From Cerina sp048266425 (lineage in GTDB: Bacteria; Bacteroidota; Bacteroidia; Flavobacteriales; Flavobacteriaceae): a stretch of DNA of 64,000 nucleotides. The DNA is taken from the NCBI GenBank assembly GCA_048266425.1, contig JBLWZN010000023.1:1-64000 (forward strand). The letters run 5' to 3'. Below, in pieces: positions 44,003-53,132 of the stretch (position 1 is the first letter of the stretch; each line of letters opens with the position of its first letter). The position numbers were made by a program, and so were the translations under genes. The notes beneath the pieces are model-generated. The model was given only the letters and a program-made list of their open reading frames with translations, made no database searches and was not told the origin of the DNA.

Positions 44003-47000
44003 TTAACGCAACGGTTTTATTATATAGCCGTATGACATATCGGATGGTTTGATCTGATATTGTTCATGTGGCATATACCCCCAACTGTTATCACCGCCAA
44101 CTCCCATTTCCTTATAATCTATGTTGATGTTCACCAAATCCCTTTGTGGCACATCGACGGTATGGCGCTGCGCTTTTGTCATCCCGGGATCAAAATCGGA
44201 GTTGTATTGATGGTGGGCGCTAAAGTCAAAGGTTTGGGGTGCAACGATCTCTATTCCTTTTCCGGCATCATTGGTAAAGGAAACGTTGCGTATATCGGTA
44301 CGATTCCCGTTTGCCTGGGGGCGGATATATGCAAAATACAGGTCGGACACCTTGGCCGTATAATCCCCCACCAAAGAAGCCGTCTTGCGGTCTTGATAGT
44401 TTTCGTGGGGTCCCCGGCCGTACCATTCCACATTCTGATACTCGTTCCTGATCGTAAAATTATTTCCAAATCTAGGCAAAATAGGGAGACTGTCCTGAAT
44501 GCCCTGAAGTTGATTTTGAACCCATATTTCACCTTTGTCGTTCACGTTATAAGTAATGACCACCTGCCCGTGTACCGAGGGCAGATCAAAAGTTGCGGAA
44601 ATCCGCAGGTTATCCTTGTTGATCTTTGCGGGACTTTCCGCAAGCTTTAAAACATCCAGGGTTTTATTGCCTCCGGTCGATTCTACCTTTAAATCGGCCA
44701 ATTTTTGGGATTCGGTAGCCGTTTTCCAATCCTTTAATAATTTGGGCATGTTAAACCCAAAATCATTGTCGGTAGGCGATCTCCAGAAATCGGCCTTTAT
44801 CCCTTTCAACAATATGTTGCCATTGCCATAGTCTATGGAGGTTATGGCTCCTTCCAAACTGTTGAACTTCACTTCAAAATCCTTGCCACTTACCGTTATA
44901 ATGCTGTCGTTGGCGGCAACCGAAATCCCTCCGTTTACATTGGTAGTCCCAAATTTGTGCGGGATGAAATCCGTGAGCTGAAATTGTTCATAAGCTACGA
45001 TATGTCCCTTGGGTACCAAGGGGGCTTCGTTTTTGGACTTGGCATAAATGTTCAGGAAGTATTCCGTATCCTTTGGGTCCAGTTTCGGCAATTTGATACT
45101 TACAGATCCGGATTCCCCTGGAGCCAAGGAAATATTGGATAGGTCCCCAGAGGCCTTTTCCTTTCCGTTCCCCATCAGTTTCCAACTAAAATCGTATTCA
45201 TCAAGGTTGGTAAAATCATATTTATTGGTAATTTCCAATTTTCCCGATTTGGCGTCCTTGGCCTTGAATTTTATATATTGATAGACTTTATTTACTTCAT
45301 ACAGGGATGGATGGGGAGTTCGATCAGGATTTACCACTCCGTTGAGACAGAAATTAACGTCATTTTGAAAGTCGGCGCCGCCAAGGTCGCCCCCATAGGC
45401 CCAGTACTTTTCCCCTTTCTTATTTTTCGTCAACAGTCCCTGGTCTACCCAATCCCATATAAATCCGCCTTGAAGCACATCGTATTTTTCTATGACATCC
45501 CAATAGTCCTGTAGGTTCCCTACGCTATTTCCCATGGCATGGGCATACTCGCATTGGATCAACGGCCGCTTTGGATCGTTTTGGGCATATTTTATCATGT
45601 CGGGAATCCGCATGTACATGGGGGGCGTAATATCCGTGTTTTCATAATTCATGGCCCCTTCATACTGCACCGGCCGGGTGGTGTCCTGTTTCTTTAACCA
45701 ATCATAGGTTGCGTAAAAGTTAGCTCCGTTGCCTGCTTCGTTGCCCAAGGACCAAGTGACGATACTGGGATGGTTTTTGTCCCTCTCGAACATGCGGATG
45801 GTCCTGTCCATATGCATGTCCTTCCATTGGGGCAGATATGCCGGATGAATCGCTTTGGCAGCTTCGTTGTTGTCCAATCCTTGATTGGTAGCGCCCATGC
45901 CATGGGTCTCAATATTGGCCTCATCGATGACATAGAAACCGTATTGATCGGTCATCCTATAAAAGAAAGGGTTCTTGGGGTAATGGCTGCATCGGATGGC
46001 ATTGATGTTGTTCTGTTTCATGACCAGAAGGTCCTTGAGGGTGAGTTCTTCAGAAATTACGTGCCCCGTTTTATCGTCGTGATCGTGCAGATTGACCCCC
46101 TTTATTAGGATCGCCTTTCCGTTGACCAGGAACTGGGCGTTTTTGATCTCTATTTTTCTAAATCCGACTTTGGTACTAATCGCCTCCGTTGTGTTGCCAT
46201 CGGCATCTTTTAAAACAAGAAGCATCGTATACAGATTGGGTTTCTCCGCATTCCACGGTTTGATATTTGGTAGCCTATTTTCAAAATTTATATGGGACTC
46301 CCCTTTTGGCAAATCCAATTTTTTAACATCGGCATACACTTCCTTGTCCTGGTCCAATAATTTAATATCGACCGAATAGTTTGCAGAAGAATCGGTATGG
46401 TTCTCCAAGGTTAAATCCAAATTAAAGATCCCGTCCTTGTAATCGTTTTCCAGATCGGAAACTACCTTGAAATCATAAACGGCGACCTTATTCTTTACGT
46501 AGAGATAAACGTATCGATCTATTCCGCTAAGTCTCCAAAAATCCTGGTCTTCCATATAACTGGCGTCAGACCATCGAAGAACCTCTACCGCTAGGGTATT
46601 TGCCCCTTGCTTTAGATATTTGGTGATGTTGTATTCGGCCGGGGTCTTACTGCCTTCATTATACCCCACTTTCTCCCCGTTAACCCAGATATACATGGCT
46701 CCGCTAACTCCTTCAAAATGCAAAATGACATCCTTGCCGTTCCAATCCTCCGGGATTTCAAAGTTCCTTTTGTAGCTCCCTACGGGATTGGCATCATGTG
46801 GAATGTAAGGCGGATTCTTGGGAAACATATAGGTGACATTGGTATAAAAAGGGATACCGTACCCATGGAGTTCCCAATCCGAAGGCACGGGAATGGTGTC
46901 CCAACCAGACAGATCAAAGCCTTCCTTATAAAAGTCGGTCGGTCTTTCTTGGGGATTCTTGGCCCAATAAAAATCCCAGGTGCCATTAAGGGACCTGTAA

Positions 47001-47218
47001 TTGGGCGAATCTTCCCAACTTTCGTTCTCCAAGGCGCTTTGGACATCATTAAATCGATAAAAGGAGGATGTTGGTTTTTCCCTATTGATCTGGAATATTT
47101 CCGGGTTTTCCCATTCCGGGTTTTCCCATGCAGCCGCCGTATACATGGGGCGCTCCACCTTGGTATTACATGAAATGACAGTAATTAAAGCTAAAAATAA
47201 AAGACCATTCCTGAACAT
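44003..47218 (-). CDS. GH2 family beta-galactosidase, lipoprotein
   Basis: Protein of 1071 residues with a lipoprotein signal (MFRNGLLFLALITVISC, lipobox VISC). GH2 domains in order: sugar-binding jelly roll, immunoglobulin-like, TIM barrel with acid/base Glu in SLGNEAGNGANFYATY and nucleophile Glu in LIQCEYAHAMGN, and the beta-galactosidase small-chain domain ending in the C-terminal 270 residues. LacZ type by length and motif. Outer-envelope location with the lipid anchor suggests hydrolysis of galactosides or algal galactans in the periplasm or at the surface; no polysaccharide utilisation locus surrounds it. Confidence 0.93.
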   Translation of the reverse strand: MFRNGLLFLALITVISCNTKVERPMYTAAAWENPEWENPEIFQINREKPTSSFYRFNDVQSALENESWEDSPNYRSLNGTWDFYWAKNPQERPTDFYKEGFDLSGWDTIPVPSDWELHGYGIPFYTNVTYMFPKNPPYIPHDANPVGSYKRNFEIPEDWNGKDVILHFEGVSGAMYIWVNGEKVGYNEGSKTPAEYNITKYLKQGANTLAVEVLRWSDASYMEDQDFWRLSGIDRYVYLYVKNKVAVYDFKVVSDLENDYKDGIFNLDLTLENHTDSSANYSVDIKLLDQDKEVYADVKKLDLPKGESHINFENRLPNIKPWNAEKPNLYTMLLVLKDADGNTTEAISTKVGFRKIEIKNAQFLVNGKAILIKGVNLHDHDDKTGHVISEELTLKDLLVMKQNNINAIRCSHYPKNPFFYRMTDQYGFYVIDEANIETHGMGATNQGLDNNEAAKAIHPAYLPQWKDMHMDRTIRMFERDKNHPSIVTWSLGNEAGNGANFYATYDWLKKQDTTRPVQYEGAMNYENTDITPPMYMRIPDMIKYAQNDPKRPLIQCEYAHAMGNSVGNLQDYWDVIEKYDVLQGGFIWDWVDQGLLTKNKKGEKYWAYGGDLGGADFQNDVNFCLNGVVNPDRTPHPSLYEVNKVYQYIKFKAKDAKSGKLEITNKYDFTNLDEYDFSWKLMGNGKEKASGDLSNISLAPGESGSVSIKLPKLDPKDTEYFLNIYAKSKNEAPLVPKGHIVAYEQFQLTDFIPHKFGTTNVNGGISVAANDSIITVSGKDFEVKFNSLEGAITSIDYGNGNILLKGIKADFWRSPTDNDFGFNMPKLLKDWKTATESQKLADLKVESTGGNKTLDVLKLAESPAKINKDNLRISATFDLPSVHGQVVITYNVNDKGEIWVQNQLQGIQDSLPILPRFGNNFTIRNEYQNVEWYGRGPHENYQDRKTASLVGDYTAKVSDLYFAYIRPQANGNRTDIRNVSFTNDAGKGIEIVAPQTFDFSAHHQYNSDFDPGMTKAQRHTVDVPQRDLVNINIDYKEMGVGGDNSWGYMPHEQYQIKPSDMSYGYIIKPLR

Positions 47219-47244
47219 AATTACGGTGTGATTTGATCATAACC

Positions 47245-47252
47245 CAAAAATA
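47245..47252 (-). promoter_or_regulatory. -7 box TATTTTTG of the GH2 gene
   Basis: Exact TAnnTTTG on the minus strand 26 bp before the ATG at 47218. Confidence 0.5.
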
Positions 47253-47309
47253 ATAATTAAACCGTATAATTTACGTTTAAAATTAAATTATCATGTATTA
47301 CATATCCGT

Positions 47310-47471
47310 AAATTAGAGAAAAAAAGCCATACGCCAATCGCATTACGCATTTTATCCGCGAACAGCGATTTGCGAAAAGCAAATCAAATAAATTAGGGGA
47401 AAAAAGCCATGCGCCAATCGCATTACGCATTTTCTTTGCGTACTGCGATTGGCGCAAGGCGAAAAGCAAAC
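47310..47471. repeat. duplicated palindromic heptad repeat
   Basis: Two copies, 80 bp apart, of a unit beginning aaattag: copy 1 at 47310-47384, copy 2 at 47390-47471. Copy 2 contains a long hairpin at 47411-47455 whose arms (gcgccaatcgca and tgcgattggcgc, then tacgca and tgcgta) pair almost perfectly. Copy 1 has lost part of the right arm. The interior reads as 7-bp words (gccaatc, gcattac, gcatttt). It occupies most of the 303-bp gap between the DUF2911 gene and the GH2 gene. Confidence 0.88.
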
Positions 47472-47521
47472 TACAGTCTTGGTTTAAAATTTAGGATTAT
47501 CCACCAATTCTGAAAGGAATA

Positions 47522-48367
47522 TTAGTTCGCCCCCCACTCCTTTAAGGAATCCTCGTTCATTTTTACATAATCCGCATTGCCAGCAACCTTGGCAGCTTCC
47601 AAGGATTTTTTAGCCGTTTCAATTGCCCCTTTCTTATCCCCTGCTTTGGCATAGATCAGCGACTGTTGGCGCAGTTGCCAAAAAGCGGGCTTTTCGGTCA
47701 TTGCTGCCGATTTGTCGATCCACTTTTTTGCCTGTGCAATATCCTTCCCTGAGTTCATATAGTAGACAGCGGCAGCATAATAATCCTGCGCCGTAGGCCC
47801 ACCCATGACCCGGTTTATATTATTCATCACCGTGGCGTCCGTTGGTACTTCAAATTTAACTCCCACATAGGTCTTTTCCCAAAGTATACCCAGAACAGCT
47901 GATTCATTGGTCAGGTCATCAAGGGAAATGGTAAAAGTCTCCACGTTCATGGACATTGGGTACACTTTGGCGGATACTTTGGCCACCACCTTGCTGTCGT
48001 CCCATTTTTGGGGTAATCCCCCATTGTCGGAATCTGAATAAAAATAGACTTCCCATGCGTCTTTCCCTGGTTTGGTATATAGGGCATACGTTCCCTTATC
48101 CAGCTTTTGTCCATCGACGGTTACGTCGGTACTAAAGCTAATCGTGGTATTGGCGTTCGCTCCGGTTCTCCAAATTTTTCCAAATGGCACCAAATTTCCA
48201 AAAACGGTCCTTCCTTTCATGGATGGTCTGGAATAATCGATGGTTACTTCGGTAAGGCCGACCATTTGTTCCATATGGGCGGCCGGACTGGGTGCCGGGG
48301 TCTGGATTTGCCCCTGTATTGAAAAAGTGAACAGAATGGCACTTAAAAATAAGACTGATTTCTTCAT
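47522..48367 (-). CDS. DUF2911 protein with C-terminal TPR-like region
   Basis: Protein of 281 residues starting at ATG 48367 (MKKSVLFLSAILFTFSIQGQ signal peptide); a longer frame to 48496 would place extra unsupported sequence before the signal. The DUF2911 core is visible in the first half: IDYSRPSMKGRTVFGNLVPF, IWRTGANANTTI and LDKGTYALYTKPG. The second half has TPR-like helix pairs (DYYAAAVYYMNSGKDIAQAKKW within 20: AAAVYYMNSGKDIAQAKK). Secreted or periplasmic; function unknown. Confidence 0.88.
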   Translation of the reverse strand: MKKSVLFLSAILFTFSIQGQIQTPAPSPAAHMEQMVGLTEVTIDYSRPSMKGRTVFGNLVPFGKIWRTGANANTTISFSTDVTVDGQKLDKGTYALYTKPGKDAWEVYFYSDSDNGGLPQKWDDSKVVAKVSAKVYPMSMNVETFTISLDDLTNESAVLGILWEKTYVGVKFEVPTDATVMNNINRVMGGPTAQDYYAAAVYYMNSGKDIAQAKKWIDKSAAMTEKPAFWQLRQQSLIYAKAGDKKGAIETAKKSLEAAKVAGNADYVKMNEDSLKEWGAN

Positions 48368-48458
48368 GATGTGTGTATTTAGCTTTTTTCTAAAAATACA
48401 CAGAAACCCGCATGTGAATGTTAATAAATACTTAAATATACGACTGTAGACCCCCTTT

Positions 48459-49340
48459 TTAGTATTCGTGCTCGGTAGATAGCTGCAAGTCGTCATCCGT
48501 AGAAAAGAAAAATAGGCGCGCTGGGGATTTTACGAGCGGATTGACCATATTCTCGTTAGAGAAAAAATAACGATTCGCACTTATTTGGGCGATTCCCTCC
48601 ACTTGGGCAAAACCTATTTTGAGGTCGGTTCGCCTCACAGTTCCAGAAAAAATATCCTCGGGTTGGAGGCCATCGACCCTTACAATAAACGGAAAGAGCA
48701 TTTGGTTATACCCAGTGAGGTACAGTACCTGGGTGAGCGGGTTGTATTCCGCCCCCGTGACCAGTCCCTGAATATTGTACTCCCCAATGTATTTTGCGCT
48801 ATAATTGCCAGGGATTTTGGGAACGGCATATGCCCGTGTCCCATTGCCCTCCCATTGTTTGGTCAGGACAACCAGCTGATTCCCAAAAACAAATAAGGAC
48901 TCGGCATCCCAATCGCTCCTAGGCTTAGAGGCAAAATCCTTTTGGTCCCCATAGGAAAATGTAATTGCATCTGCCTGTACGTTGTCCGAGGCAAGGTAAG
49001 CCGATTTTTGGATTCGGTAAATGGTTAGGTTTTTTCTATTACCCCTATAATTTCCAAAATCACCTATGTATATATATTTATCATCCTGTGCAATATCCTC
49101 CCAATCCACATTTTTGGCATTGTTCACCGTAATCGTTCGGGTAATGGACAAGTTGATGGTGTCCAGTTCAAACAATTGCGGTGAGTTGCCAGAATCGTTA
49201 TGTGTTATCAACCTCCCCTTATAAAAAATCAAGCCCGATGTTTCCTGAACCTGTTTTGGCAGAACCCCCACTTCCCCAACGTTATTTTGGGCATATAACG
49301 AGAAGAACAAATACAGGAAACTTAAATATAGGTTTATCAT
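48459..49340 (-). CDS. secreted propeller-like protein of unknown function
   Basis: Protein of 293 residues with a signal peptide (MINLYLSFLYLFFSLYAQ). The mature part has regularly spaced aromatic and Asp motifs of a beta-propeller (SGLIFYKGRLITHNDSGNSP, WDAESLFVFGNQLVVL, GAEYNPLTQVLYLTGY). The N-terminal blade repeats the ETSGLIF...HNDSG pattern known from SdiA-regulated/phytase-like proteins, but no catalytic residues are identified. It overlaps nothing and precedes the DUF2911 gene by 91 bp. Confidence 0.65.
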   Translation of the reverse strand: MINLYLSFLYLFFSLYAQNNVGEVGVLPKQVQETSGLIFYKGRLITHNDSGNSPQLFELDTINLSITRTITVNNAKNVDWEDIAQDDKYIYIGDFGNYRGNRKNLTIYRIQKSAYLASDNVQADAITFSYGDQKDFASKPRSDWDAESLFVFGNQLVVLTKQWEGNGTRAYAVPKIPGNYSAKYIGEYNIQGLVTGAEYNPLTQVLYLTGYNQMLFPFIVRVDGLQPEDIFSGTVRRTDLKIGFAQVEGIAQISANRYFFSNENMVNPLVKSPARLFFFSTDDDLQLSTEHEY

Positions 49341-49593
49341 CTATTGGAAAATTTGGACTTTTATCGCATTAGCCCTTGCAGCTCGATCAATTGCGTGCAA
49401 AAATACGATGCGAAACCCAAAATCCCGTAAATTAAAAATATAAGGCCAAAATTAATCACTTCTTCCGAAAAAGTGAACCCCTTAACGAATAACCGCGCTT
49501 ATTTCAACAATGCCACAACCTCCCTTTACGGACCTTTCCCAATTGGGTTATAGTAAGGACGGACTTAAGTTGGAAACATTGTATTCAGCTATT

Positions 49594-52320
49594 TTAAGCC
49601 TCTTTCAAATGCTGCCTTAAAACGTAATTCAAAATTCCCTCATTTTGATAATAGGCAATTTCGATCTCTGAATCCAATCTACATTTTACCTTAAATTTTG
49701 TTTCCTTTCCGCTATCGTCCACGGCAACCGCATCCAATAATTTCCCAGGAATCAATCCGCCCGAAACCCCGGTGATGGAAAAACGTTCCTTTCCGCTAAG
49801 CCCCAGGCTAGACGCCGTCTGACCTTGAACATATTCAAGCGGAAGGACTCCCATACCAACCAAGTTGCTTCGATGGATGCGTTCGTAGCTTTCGGCGATT
49901 ACCGCTTTAACCCCTAATAACGCCGTGCCTTTCGCGGCCCAGTCCCTCGATGACCCGCTCCCGTATTCCTTGCCCACCAAAACCACCAACTGTACCCCTT
50001 CCTTTTGATATTTCATAGCGGCATCAAATACGGTCATTTCGGTACCTTCGGGAAAATGGGTGGTATAGCCCCCTTCTTTGGTGGCGATTTGATTTTTAAT
50101 CCGAACATTGGCAAAGGTTCCCCGCATCATGACCTCGTGGTTACCCCGTCTGGATCCGTAGGAATTGAACATTTTTCTCTCTACCCCATGGGCCTCCAAA
50201 TATTGACCGGCTGGTGATGTTGGGGCAAATCCCCCTGCAGGTGAAATGTGGTCCGTGGTGACCGAATCGCCTAATTTCAACAGCACCCTCGCATTGGTAA
50301 CATCATTTAGCTTTGGTGCATCCTTGGAAATGTCTTTAAAAAAAGGAGCCTCTTTTATATAGGTAGAGTCCTGTTTCCAAGCGTAATCCTTGCCTGTAGC
50401 CGCTTTTAATTGTTTCCATTGTTCTTCCCCTTCAAAAATTACGCTGTAGGCTTTTTCAAAGTCGCTTTCCCGTAAGGAATTTGAGATAGCTTCATTGATC
50501 TCGTCCTGTGAGGGCCAGATATCCTTAAGATATACCGGTTCACCATTGGGGTCGTAGCCCAATGGATCCTCCAACAAATTAACGTCTACCCTACCCACCA
50601 GAGCATAGGCAACTACCAACATGGGCGATCCCAAAAAGTTCATCTTTACCTGAGGGTGTACCCGTGCCTCAAAATTTCGGTTGCCCGATAACACAGCCGA
50701 TACCACCAATCCGCCCTTCTCAACGGCTTCGGAAATATGGGGGGGCAAAGGTCCACTGTTCCCGATACAAGAGGTACAGCCATAGCCCACGGTATGGAAT
50801 TTTAATGCCTTTAGCTCATTTAACAGCCCTGCCCTTTCCAGATAGTCGGTGACTACTTTTGAACCGGGCGCCAAACTGGTCTTTACCCATGGCTTTACAT
50901 CCAGTCCACGTTCAATAGCCTTTTTTGCCAGCAGGCCGGCCCCGATCATGACAGAGGGGTTAGAGGTGTTCGTGCAACTGGTAATGGCGGCAATGGCGAT
51001 GCAGCCATCGCTCAATACATACTCTTTGTTCCTAACTTTTATTCGGACAGACCGCAAGTCGTCCTGTTTTACATCGGTATCCTTCATTGGCACGTTCTCT
51101 TGAAAAGTGAATGAGGTACCCGATCCGCCTTCGGAAAGCCATGCCTGTTCCTTGCGTTCGTAAAGTGGAATGTAGTCGCGCTTGAACTCGTCTTTGAGCA
51201 GATCATTGAATTTTGTTTTGAGTTCGCGTACCTTGATCTTGTCCTGTGGACGCTTCGGTCCTGCAACCACGGGCTCCAACTTGTCAAGATCCAATTCCAG
51301 CACCGCCGAATACTCTATTTTTTCCTTACCGGTTCGCCATAGCATATTGCCTTTGCAATATTCCTCGACCAATTTTATTTGATCATCGTGGCGATTGGTC
51401 TTGCGCATATAATCCAACGTCCGATTGTCTATGGGGAAATATGTAACCGTACACCCAAATTCTGGCGACATATTGGAAATCGTAGCCCTGTCGGGGACGG
51501 AGAGATGATCCAACCCGTCACCGAACACTTCCACAAATTTTCCGACCACCCCGTAAGAACGCAGTAGTTCAGTTATGGCCAGTACCATATCCGTAGCCGT
51601 AATTCCCTCTTGCAGTTTACCGTGGAGCTGTAACCCCACAACTTGGGGACAAGTAAAGTAGATGGGTTGTCCCAACAAAGCGGCTTCCGCCTCAATGCCG
51701 CCTACCCCCCATCCGAGTACCCCAATGCCATTGACCATGGGGGTATGGGAATCCGTACCTACCAAAGTATCCGGAAAAGCCCAGCCGTCCCTTTTAATTA
51801 CCCCTTTGGCTAGATATTCCAAATTTACCTGATGGCAAATTCCCATACCTGGAGGAACAACGGAAAAATTGTCAAACGCTTGTTGCGCCCATTTTAAGAG
51901 CTCGTACCGCTCCCCGTTCCTCCGATATTCATATTCTACGTTTTTCTTATACGCGTAATCAGTTCCAAAAAAATCGACCTGGACGGAGTGGTCCACAACA
52001 AGGTCTACGGGAATTGCCGGATTTATTTTTCCACCATCCTTGCCTTTCCTCTCCACTTCCGAACGAATGGAAGCAATGTCTACCACCGATGGTATCCCGG
52101 TAAAATCCTGCATAAGTACCCGAGCCGGTTTAAAAGGAATCTCCTTGTCGGTCTCCTCCGTTTTCCAATTCAACAAAGTCCCTATATGCTCGTCCGTTAC
52201 CGAAAAACCATCCTTGTTCCGCAAAGCATTTTCCAGCAAAATCCTGATACTAAATGGCAAACGATGAATATTGTTTCCCTTTTCCTGCAGTCCTTGTAAT
52301 GAAGCCGTTTTATAGTCCAT
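49594..52320 (-). CDS. acnA: aconitate hydratase, AcnA class
   Basis: Enzyme of 908 residues interconverting citrate and isocitrate in the TCA cycle. The AcnA/IRP layout is clear: PARVLMQDFTGIPSVVDIA, LVGTDSHTPMVNGIGVLGWG, then the [4Fe-4S] cysteines in AITSCTNTSNPSVM and VGYGCTSCIGNSGPL, and the swivel domain with YGSGSSRDWAAKG near the C-terminus. The N-terminus (MDYKTASLQGLQEKGNNIHR) lacks about 20 residues found in E. coli AcnA before the RLPFSIRILLENALR helix. Confidence 0.94.
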   Translation of the reverse strand: MDYKTASLQGLQEKGNNIHRLPFSIRILLENALRNKDGFSVTDEHIGTLLNWKTEETDKEIPFKPARVLMQDFTGIPSVVDIASIRSEVERKGKDGGKINPAIPVDLVVDHSVQVDFFGTDYAYKKNVEYEYRRNGERYELLKWAQQAFDNFSVVPPGMGICHQVNLEYLAKGVIKRDGWAFPDTLVGTDSHTPMVNGIGVLGWGVGGIEAEAALLGQPIYFTCPQVVGLQLHGKLQEGITATDMVLAITELLRSYGVVGKFVEVFGDGLDHLSVPDRATISNMSPEFGCTVTYFPIDNRTLDYMRKTNRHDDQIKLVEEYCKGNMLWRTGKEKIEYSAVLELDLDKLEPVVAGPKRPQDKIKVRELKTKFNDLLKDEFKRDYIPLYERKEQAWLSEGGSGTSFTFQENVPMKDTDVKQDDLRSVRIKVRNKEYVLSDGCIAIAAITSCTNTSNPSVMIGAGLLAKKAIERGLDVKPWVKTSLAPGSKVVTDYLERAGLLNELKALKFHTVGYGCTSCIGNSGPLPPHISEAVEKGGLVVSAVLSGNRNFEARVHPQVKMNFLGSPMLVVAYALVGRVDVNLLEDPLGYDPNGEPVYLKDIWPSQDEINEAISNSLRESDFEKAYSVIFEGEEQWKQLKAATGKDYAWKQDSTYIKEAPFFKDISKDAPKLNDVTNARVLLKLGDSVTTDHISPAGGFAPTSPAGQYLEAHGVERKMFNSYGSRRGNHEVMMRGTFANVRIKNQIATKEGGYTTHFPEGTEMTVFDAAMKYQKEGVQLVVLVGKEYGSGSSRDWAAKGTALLGVKAVIAESYERIHRSNLVGMGVLPLEYVQGQTASSLGLSGKERFSITGVSGGLIPGKLLDAVAVDDSGKETKFKVKCRLDSEIEIAYYQNEGILNYVLRQHLKEA

Positions 52321-52479
52321 ATTCCTGTGTTTTTGTTTTTCTTAAATTTACTGAATAAAGCCCAATGAATCGTTAAATTAAACTTAAGGTCAATCTACTT
52401 TCCGTAAATAATGTATTTTTGTTTAGTATTTTTATATAATATTTAAACAAAATGAATTAATTTTATTGCCGCACTGTAA

Positions 52480-52971
52480 ATGTACCAGATAATCGCTATC
52501 CAATATTTGCCAATAGGTCCCGGAAGAGCTTGGGCATTCTTATCGGACCCCGATAACCTGAAGATAATAACCCCAAAGCATATGGGTTTTAAAATACTTT
52601 CTGGTGGGGACAAACCAATGTACCCGGGTCAGCTTATACAATACACCATTGCTCCCATACCTGGCTACAGCACGAGGTGGGTCACTGAAATTACCCATAT
52701 GCTGGAAGGGGAATATTTTGTCGATGAACAGCGGGTAGGGCCTTATACCTTCTGGCATCATAAGCATTTTTTAAAACCTATCCAGGGAGGGGTCGAAATG
52801 ATCGATATTGTTGACTATAAGATTCCGTTTGGCCTCTTAGGACGGTTGGTCCACTCCCTTATTATCAAAAAAGAATTGAAAAATATTTTTATGTACAGGG
52901 AAAACAAAATGTCGGAAAGGTTCGGCAAGATTTCCGGTGTTGCCAACAATCTTCAACTTAAGAAAATATAG
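52480..52971 (+). CDS. SRPBCC family protein
   Basis: Protein of 163 residues with the START/Bet v1-like fold pattern: N-terminal strand IIAIQYLPIGPGRAWAFLSD then DNLKIITPKHMGFKI, a central cavity-lining strand and a C-terminal helix (GRLVHSLIIKKELKNIFMYR). It binds a hydrophobic ligand of unknown identity. Plus-strand neighbour of the photolyase gene, a pairing common in Flavobacteriaceae. A TATTTTTG box at about 52414 could be its promoter. Confidence 0.8.
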   Translation: MYQIIAIQYLPIGPGRAWAFLSDPDNLKIITPKHMGFKILSGGDKPMYPGQLIQYTIAPIPGYSTRWVTEITHMLEGEYFVDEQRVGPYTFWHHKHFLKPIQGGVEMIDIVDYKIPFGLLGRLVHSLIIKKELKNIFMYRENKMSERFGKISGVANNLQLKKI

Positions 52972-53132
52972 GGCTAAAATAGATAACGGCAAGGGGAATG
53001 CGGAAAAAGGAACTGAATTGCATTAAGCAATACCAACATTTACCCAACGGGCCAATAGTACATATTCATTTTCGCTTTTATATCGCATCATAAACAAATT
53101 AACATTCAATAATATCATTTAGAACCGTTCGC

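Noticed and set aside
47257..47469. 70-codon minus-strand frame over the palindromic repeat
   Set aside because: It is repeat-derived (two copies of the same peptide pattern), not a gene.
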